Assembly: GCF_039536205.1 (NCBI RefSeq)
Contig: NZ_BAAAYL010000001.1
Coordinates: 5,580,001-5,644,000 of the forward strand
DNA: 64,000 nucleotides
Source: Streptomyces sannanensis
Lineage (GTDB): Bacteria; Actinomycetota; Actinomycetes; Streptomycetales; Streptomycetaceae
Reading direction: 5' to 3'
Below the pieces are notes generated by a model. That model did not search any database. It saw only the letters and a program-made list of their open reading frames with translations, and was not told where the DNA came from. Of this stretch, positions 59,753-64,000 are shown piece by piece. Made by a program: the position numbers and the translations under genes. Each line of letters opens with the position of its first letter. The first letter of the stretch is position 1.

Positions 59753-60418
59753 TCATTCAGCAGTGAGGACTGCCCGGAGCGCGCCGACCGCGTGTGCGCG
59801 GTGCCGGTCGAGCCACCGTACGGCCCCCTCGACGTCGCCGGCGCGCAGCGCGTCGATCACCGCACGGTGTTCGTGGACGACGCGTTCGCGGTTGGGCTGC
59901 TCGGCGTAGTAGAGCGACCGGTAGGCATCGGTCGAGTCCCAGAGCGTGCCGATCAGCCGGACCAGCCGGGGCATCCCCGAGGCCTCGAGGAGCGCGAAGT
60001 GGAACCGGCGGTTCGCTGCGGCCATGGCCATGACGTCCCCCGTCCCACCGGTGCGCTCGACCTCGCGCTGGGCCTCCTCGAGCCCGGCGAGCAGCTCGGG
60101 TCCCATGCGGGCGGCCGCCTTACGGACGGCTTCCGTCTCCAGGAGCTCCCGGATGCGGTAGACCTCTTCCAGGTCGGCCAGGGACAGCTCGGTGACGAAG
60201 TAGCCGCGGTGCGCCCGGTGCACGACCAGGCCTTCGCCCTCGAGTATCTTCAGCGCCTCGCGCAGCGGTACCCGGCTGACGTCGAGCCGTGCGGCCAGGG
60301 CGTCCTGCCGGATCGGCGCGCCGGGCCGGAGCTCTCCGCTGGTGATGGCGCGCCGCAGCTCACCGAGGACGAACTGCTGGGCGGTGGGCGGACGCCGACC
60401 CTGCACTGCGCCGCTCAT
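59753..60418 (-). CDS. GntR-family regulator (FCD type)
   Basis: 221 residues. HTH: FVLGELRRAITSGELRPGAP, QDALAARLDVSRVPLREALK, ILEGEGLVVHRAHRGYFV. FCD domain: LEEVYRIRELLETEAVRKAA, RRFHFALLEASGMPRLVRLI, and VVHEHRAVIDALRAGDVEGA, with the His residues that chelate metal in many members. Its ATG overlaps the stop of the upstream CoA-transferase gene (ATGA), so it is transcribed in the same operon that the upstream palindrome probably controls. Confidence 0.85.
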   Translation of the reverse strand: MSGAVQGRRPPTAQQFVLGELRRAITSGELRPGAPIRQDALAARLDVSRVPLREALKILEGEGLVVHRAHRGYFVTELSLADLEEVYRIRELLETEAVRKAAARMGPELLAGLEEAQREVERTGGTGDVMAMAAANRRFHFALLEASGMPRLVRLIGTLWDSTDAYRSLYYAEQPNRERVVHEHRAVIDALRAGDVEGAVRWLDRHRAHAVGALRAVLTAE

Positions 60419-61590
60419 CGCTTCGGGAGGCCGAGCTCGGCGCGCAGGTCTTCGGTGTGCTCACCCAGCCGCGGCGGCGCGGTGCGGTAGACCGGTGGGG
60501 TGGCGCCGAGCCCGATGGGGTTGGCGACCTGGTCGGCCGGGGCGTCGCGGCAGGGGTCGTCGATCCGTACCCGGGCCTCCAGACCGAGCCGCTCGGCGAG
60601 GCCGAAGGCCGCGGCCAGGTCGTTGATCGGGCCGCAGGGCACCCCTGCGGTGGTGAGCTCGTCGAACCATTCGTCCGCGGTCCGCCGGGCCAACGGCTCC
60701 GCCAACTCGCCGAGCAGCTCCTCGCGGTGGGCGACGCGCGCCGTGTTGGTGGCGAAGCGCGGGTCGTCGGCCAGGTCGGCGCGGCCGAGCCGGTCGCACA
60801 GGATCCGGAACTGACGGTCGTTGCCCACGGCGAGCACCAGCGGACGGTCCTTGGCCTCGAACACCTCGTACGGAGCGATGCTCGGGTGCCGGTTGCCCAT
60901 CGCCTGCGGCACCACCCCGGCGCCCACGTACGCCGACGCCTGGTTGGTGAGCGCGGACAACAGCGAGGTGAGCAGGGAGACCTCGACCCGCTGGCCCTCG
61001 CCGGTACGCTCCCGGTGCCGCAGGGCGGCGAGGACACCGAGGCCCGCGTGCAGGCCGGTGATCACGTCGACCAGCGCCACACCCGCCTTGGTCCCCTGCC
61101 CGTCCGGCTCGCCGGTCACGCTCATCAGCCCGCCCATCGCCTGTACGAGCAGGTCGTAGCCGGGCAGATGAGCACCCTCGGCGGCGCCGAAGCCGGTCAC
61201 CGAGCAGTAGATCAGTCCCGGGTTGAGCGCACGGAGTTCCTCGTAGCCGAGCCCGAGCCGGTCCATGGTCCCGGGCCGGAAGTTCTCCACCAGGACATCG
61301 GCGCGCGCGACGATCGCGCGGGCGGTTTCCAGGTCCTGTTCGTCGGTCAGGTCGAGGGCGATGGAGCGCTTGTTGCGGTTGACGCCCAAGAAGTAGGTGG
61401 CCTCGCCGTCGGCGAACGGCGGGCCCCAGGCACGGGTGTCGTCCCCGGACCCGGGCCGCTCGATCTTGATGACATCGGCGCCGAGGTCGGCGAGAAGCAT
61501 CGTCATGTACGGCCCGGCCAGCACCCGGCCGAAGTCGGCGACGACGACGCCCGACAGGGCGCCTTCCGGAATCCGCTCACCTTGTCGCAC
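60415..61590 (-). CDS. CaiB/BaiF-family CoA-transferase (formyl/oxalyl-CoA type)
   Basis: 391 residues. Family III CoA-transferase: GVVVADFGRVLAGPYMTMLL, ADLGADVIKIERPGSGDDTR, NRNKRSIALDLT, VLVENFRPGTMDRLGLGYEE and catalytic Asp146 in LPGYDLLVQAMGGLMSVTGE. It moves CoA between carboxylic acids via an aspartyl-CoA intermediate. The GntR partner and lack of a decarboxylase leave the acid unidentified. ATG 61590 lies 56 bases below a palindromic operator. Confidence 0.85.
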   Translation of the reverse strand: MRQGERIPEGALSGVVVADFGRVLAGPYMTMLLADLGADVIKIERPGSGDDTRAWGPPFADGEATYFLGVNRNKRSIALDLTDEQDLETARAIVARADVLVENFRPGTMDRLGLGYEELRALNPGLIYCSVTGFGAAEGAHLPGYDLLVQAMGGLMSVTGEPDGQGTKAGVALVDVITGLHAGLGVLAALRHRERTGEGQRVEVSLLTSLLSALTNQASAYVGAGVVPQAMGNRHPSIAPYEVFEAKDRPLVLAVGNDRQFRILCDRLGRADLADDPRFATNTARVAHREELLGELAEPLARRTADEWFDELTTAGVPCGPINDLAAAFGLAERLGLEARVRIDDPCRDAPADQVANPIGLGATPPVYRTAPPRLGEHTEDLRAELGLPKR

Positions 61591-61645
61591 GGCTCTCCTC
61601 CCTCGTGGCCCAAGGGGAACCTACGCAGGGAGAAGGGAATAATCA

Positions 61646-61661
61646 ATATTGGATCCAATAT
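61646..61661. promoter_or_regulatory. Palindrome ATATTGGATCCAATAT, candidate GntR operator
   Basis: A perfect 16-base palindrome with AT-rich halves in otherwise GC-rich DNA, upstream of the CaiB-GntR operon. TTGGATCCAA-type dyads are typical FCD-GntR operators. Autorepression relieved by an acid or acyl-CoA is the obvious model; it is not shown. Confidence 0.6.
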
Positions 61662-61704
61662 GTAGACCGCCGCCGGGAGGCTGGGCCGTGTGACGCCGAC
61701 CGCG

Positions 61705-61902
61705 TTACCGAGCCGCCGTGCCGTGGGCCGCTGCCGCCAGTCGTGCCGTGTCCACCCGTACGAACGGCGGCTGCGTCAGATCCTTGGTGTCCCTTACGCG
61801 GACGGCCTCTTCCGCGACGGCCACTTCGATACAGCTGTCGCCCTGGGCGCTGCTGTAGCTGGACTTGAACCAGGCGAGTCAGGCGAGTCCGGTGGTCCTC
61901 AT
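61705..61902 (-). pseudogene. DUF397 gene, decayed tandem copy
   Basis: MRTTGLA, stop (TGA at 61881-61879), then LAWFKSSYSSAQGDSCIEVA, VAEEAVRVRDTKDLTQPPF and a drifted tail ending AAHGTAAR. The stop lies in CTCGCCTGACTCGCCTGG, a nine-base near-duplication: without one copy the frame would read straight through. The neighbour at 61908 is nearly identical over the motif. Probably a duplicated gene inactivated by slippage. Confidence 0.7.
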
Positions 61903-61907
61903 GGCGC

Positions 61908-62093
61908 TCAACCCCGGGCCACGTGCCGAACGAACCGCGCCCATCCGTCTCGTCCGACGGCGAAGGGTGGCTGCGTCAGATCCTTGGAATCCCTTACGTG
62001 GACGGCTTCTTCCGCGACGGCCACTTCGATGCAGCTGTCGTTCTGGGCGCTGCTGTGGCTGCTCTTGAACCAGGCGAGTTCGTTCGTGATCAT
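61908..62093 (-). CDS. DUF397 protein
   Basis: 61 residues from ATG 62093. MITNELAWFKSSHSSAQNDS, CIEVAVAEEAVHVRDSKDLT, QPPFAVGRDGWARFVRHVAR: a single complete DUF397 domain. It starts two bases after the stop of the upstream HTH gene. Partner of that Scr1-type regulator, as at 24 kb. Confidence 0.85.
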   Translation of the reverse strand: MITNELAWFKSSHSSAQNDSCIEVAVAEEAVHVRDSKDLTQPPFAVGRDGWARFVRHVARG

Positions 62094-62095
62094 GC

Positions 62096-62935
62096 TCAAA
62101 GCGCTCCTCGCATCCGCTTCAGCAGGCCCGTGGAATCCTTCGGGGAGAGGGCCTGTGAGCGCAGTCTCGCATAGCGCATCTGGATCCTGCCGACCTCTTT
62201 CGGGTCGGCGATCAAGCGGCCGTTCTCCTGGCCTTCGGAGTATGCGAGCCATCGGCCGTCGGGTGTCTGCAGTAGTTGCAGGGGGCCTGCCAGACAGGCG
62301 TGGTGTTCGCTGTCGGCCGGCATGATCTGAAGCGTGACGTTCCGCAGGGCGCTGAGTCGCAGGATGTGGTCGAACAGCTCCCGCGTGACATCCACTCCGC
62401 CGAGGCGGCGCATGAACACGGCCTCCTCGACGATGAAGTCGAACGCGGTGTTCGGCCTGTCGTGCAGTAGCTGCTGTCGTTCCCTGCGGGTGGTGACCAT
62501 GGTCTCCAACGCCTCGTCACTCAGCGGTGGCACGTCGTTGTCGCCCAACGCGCGCACGTAACCTTCCGTCTGCAGCAAGCCCGGCACCAGCCTGCACTCG
62601 TACGTGCACAGGCTCATCGCCACCTTCTCCAGCCGCGCCCATTGCCGGAACCACGCTGCCAGTCCCGACTGACGCGACAGGTGCTTGGCCGCCCGCCGGA
62701 GGGCTCCCGTGTTTCCCAGTGCGGCCTCCGCCCGCTCCACGAAGTCCTCGTCCGGCATCCGGCGGCCCAACTCGACCGATGCCACGGTGTGTTTGGAGTA
62801 CCGCACCATCGAGCCGAAATCCGTCCGGCTGACCCCGGCGTGCTCGCGAAGGGCCTGGACGACGGCACCGAAGGTGCGCAGGCTGTCCGAGGTCTCCGGT
62901 TCCCGCTCCCAGCCGCAGCCTGACAGGTCGTTCAT
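62096..62935 (-). CDS. Scr1-type XRE/HTH regulator
   Basis: 279 residues. HTH: FGAVVQALREHAGVSRTDFG, SMVRYSKHTVASVELGRRMP. DUF5753: YECRLVPGLLQTEGYVRALG, RRERQQLLHDRPNTAFDFIV, EEAVFMRRLGGVDVTRELFD, NVTLQIMPADSEHHACLAGP. Second set of this type in the window, here without the ATPase and with a duplicated DUF397 gene downstream. Confidence 0.9.
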   Translation of the reverse strand: MNDLSGCGWEREPETSDSLRTFGAVVQALREHAGVSRTDFGSMVRYSKHTVASVELGRRMPDEDFVERAEAALGNTGALRRAAKHLSRQSGLAAWFRQWARLEKVAMSLCTYECRLVPGLLQTEGYVRALGDNDVPPLSDEALETMVTTRRERQQLLHDRPNTAFDFIVEEAVFMRRLGGVDVTRELFDHILRLSALRNVTLQIMPADSEHHACLAGPLQLLQTPDGRWLAYSEGQENGRLIADPKEVGRIQMRYARLRSQALSPKDSTGLLKRMRGAL

Positions 62936-63049
62936 GCGCGGCCACCTCCACGTGCTGTACGGCTCCCCGCGTTCAACTCACCCAGAGTGACGGGTCGATG
63001 CGCGCACTGTCCACACTGCGTGCGCGTACGGTGGCTTACCGTACGCGGA

Positions 63050-63235
63050 TCAGTGTCTCTCCGGCAGCAGCGACCGCAGGGCCGGCTCCGTCAGTTCTGC
63101 CTCCATGGTGGCCCCGTCGGGGGCGACGGCCGTGCGGAAGGAGCGGCCCGCCAGGAGCGAGATGAGCCACCATGCGGCGGTGTGCGGGTCGACGTCGGCG
63201 CCGACGGGTACCCGGGGCCGGCCTGGTGTGCTCAT
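63050..63235 (-). pseudogene. TetR-family regulator, C-terminal remnant
   Basis: About 61 codons: DVDPHTAAWWLISLLAGRSF, RTAVAPDGATMEAELTEPAL, RSLLPERH. The AWWLxSLLxxRxFRxAVAPD...EAELT..AL pattern is the end of a TetR ligand-binding domain as found in Streptomyces. The HTH half is missing; upstream sequence (63236-63369) is non-coding on this strand. Possible but unlikely to be a small functional protein. Confidence 0.45.
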
Positions 63236-63369
63236 GCGCACCAAACCCCAGGCCCTATGCAGTTTTGTGCGCGTACCAGCCAAGTTTCAATCATCTATTG
63301 ACACCTGAATGGCGGCGCGCCACAGTCGTCGCGCCAGTGACGCCCATCACTCGTGTCTGGAGCCCAGCC

Positions 63370-64000
63370 ATGCCTGAAGTTCCCGAAGTCTCAAGGCGTT
63401 CGGTTCTCGGAGGAGCAGTCGCCACAGGCGCGATCGCCTTGGGAGTGGGAGCCACCGCGTCTGCCCCGGCGCTCGCAGTGCCCGGCCGTACCGAAGCAGC
63501 CGCAGCCCTGGAACCGCGCCGCCGCCCCGGCCAGACCTCCATGATCAACGTGCCGTACGAGCCACACCGGACGGTCCGGGTCGCCATCATCGGCCTCGGT
63601 AATCGCGGCAACGGGATGACCAAGGGCTGGTCCGCCGTGCCCGGCTGCACAGTGACCGCGGTCTGTGACATCCGGGCGGACCGGGCGAAGCGTGTCGCGG
63701 ACGACCTGGTCAAGGCAGGCAAGCCGCGCCCCGCCGAATTCGGCGGTTCCGCCGACTCCTACGCCGAGATGCTCAAGCGGGACGACATCGACCTCGTCTA
63801 CATCGCAACACCCTGGGAGTTCCACTACGCGCAGGGCAGAGCGGCCCTGCTGGCCGGCAAGCACGTCATCGTCGAACTCCCCATCGCCACCCGACTGGAC
63901 GAGCTCTGGGACCTGGTCGACACCTGCGAGCAGACCCGGCGTCATCTGATGCTTGCCGAGAACTGCTCGTACGGCCGCAGCGAACTCGCCATGCTCAAGA
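63370..64000 (+). CDS. Gfo/Idh/MocA-family secreted oxidoreductase (GH109-like), N-terminal part
   Basis: First 210 codons; runs off the window. Tat signal: SRRSVLGGAVATGAIALGVG (twin Arg at residues 9-10). Then a Rossmann domain: RVAIIGLGNRGNGMTKGWSA, VTAVCDIRADRAKRVADDLV, LKRDDIDLVYIATPWEFHYA, GKHVIVELPIATRLDELWDL. The ATPWxxHxxxG and EKPxx-like VELPI motif with long Tat leader match GH109 alpha-N-acetylgalactosaminidases, which use NAD+ in glycosidase chemistry. EKP is changed to ELP here, as in that family. The start ATG follows CAGCC without a strong ribosome site. Confidence 0.75.
   Translation, partial: MPEVPEVSRRSVLGGAVATGAIALGVGATASAPALAVPGRTEAAAALEPRRRPGQTSMINVPYEPHRTVRVAIIGLGNRGNGMTKGWSAVPGCTVTAVCDIRADRAKRVADDLVKAGKPRPAEFGGSADSYAEMLKRDDIDLVYIATPWEFHYAQGRAALLAGKHVIVELPIATRLDELWDLVDTCEQTRRHLMLAENCSYGRSELAMLK

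Overview
The window is high-GC DNA (about 70 %) with GTG/ATG starts behind GGAGG-type ribosome sites, codon bias typical of Streptomyces, and gene families that are hallmarks of that genus: Scr1-type HTH/DUF397/anti-sigma ATPase sets, DUF4232 lipoproteins, a TipA-like MerR regulator, DUF2637, SHOCT and MmyB-like proteins. I read it as a Streptomyces (or close relative) chromosome segment, probably from an accessory-rich region, because intact metabolic operons alternate with insertion sequences and gene debris.

0-11 kb: the end of a PoxB-type pyruvate dehydrogenase, an anti-sigma-type ATPase, a DUF2637 membrane protein, an FhuF-like ferric reductase under an iron box, a GntR regulator, an FAD-linked oxidase, a tnpB pseudogene hit twice by the same short palindromic repeat, an ASCH protein, a TPR-like protein, and an Lrp regulator next to a dimethylargininase/ornithine aminotransferase operon. 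11-16 kb: a 178-bp MITE, an IS607-type element sitting inside an acetyltransferase gene, a secreted beta-propeller protein and an IS1380 remnant. 16-24 kb: PucR regulator divergent from a three-subunit xanthine dehydrogenase operon followed by an XdhC-type factor. 24-29 kb: an HTH/DUF397/ATPase set, then a TnpB element (with a divergent ribbon-helix-helix gene) into which an IS1380 element has jumped, fusing the two reading frames.

29-36 kb: two or three lipoproteins, an HxlR regulator with an imine-reductase-like enzyme, a graveyard of gene fragments (nucleotide-sugar dehydrogenase, ABM monooxygenase, VOC protein, IstA, a transposase tail), and a compact metal-responsive operon: a CmtR homologue with all three metal-binding cysteines, a 21-residue cysteine-rich peptide overlapped at both ends, and an isoprenylcysteine-methyltransferase-like membrane protein. 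36-44 kb: a DHA2 drug exporter, the tail of a second exporter running in frame into a TipA-like regulator with a tipA-like promoter, a glycosyltransferase, and a membrane protein/NarL-type two-component system.

44-48.4 kb looks like the scar of an integrated element: a zinc-ribbon ORF, gene fragments including a GntR/UTRA domain, repeated TGACATCAACG motifs, an Imm32-type gene, and the 3' half of a tRNA-Val with its terminator, followed by a frameshifted gene and a one-spacer type I-E-like CRISPR relic. 48.4-64 kb: acetyltransferase, I36 inhibitor-like protein, a four-gene HTH/IrrE-like/MAB_1171c/flavoprotein cluster, an MmyB-domain protein, a PQQ-type sugar dehydrogenase, a run of membrane/stress proteins (YihY, DUF6325, two SHOCT proteins), a GntR-CaiB operon with a clear palindromic operator, a second HTH/DUF397 set with a broken DUF397 duplicate, a TetR remnant and the start of a Gfo/Idh/MocA (GH109-like) secreted enzyme. 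All functions come from recognising families by eye; no database search was run.
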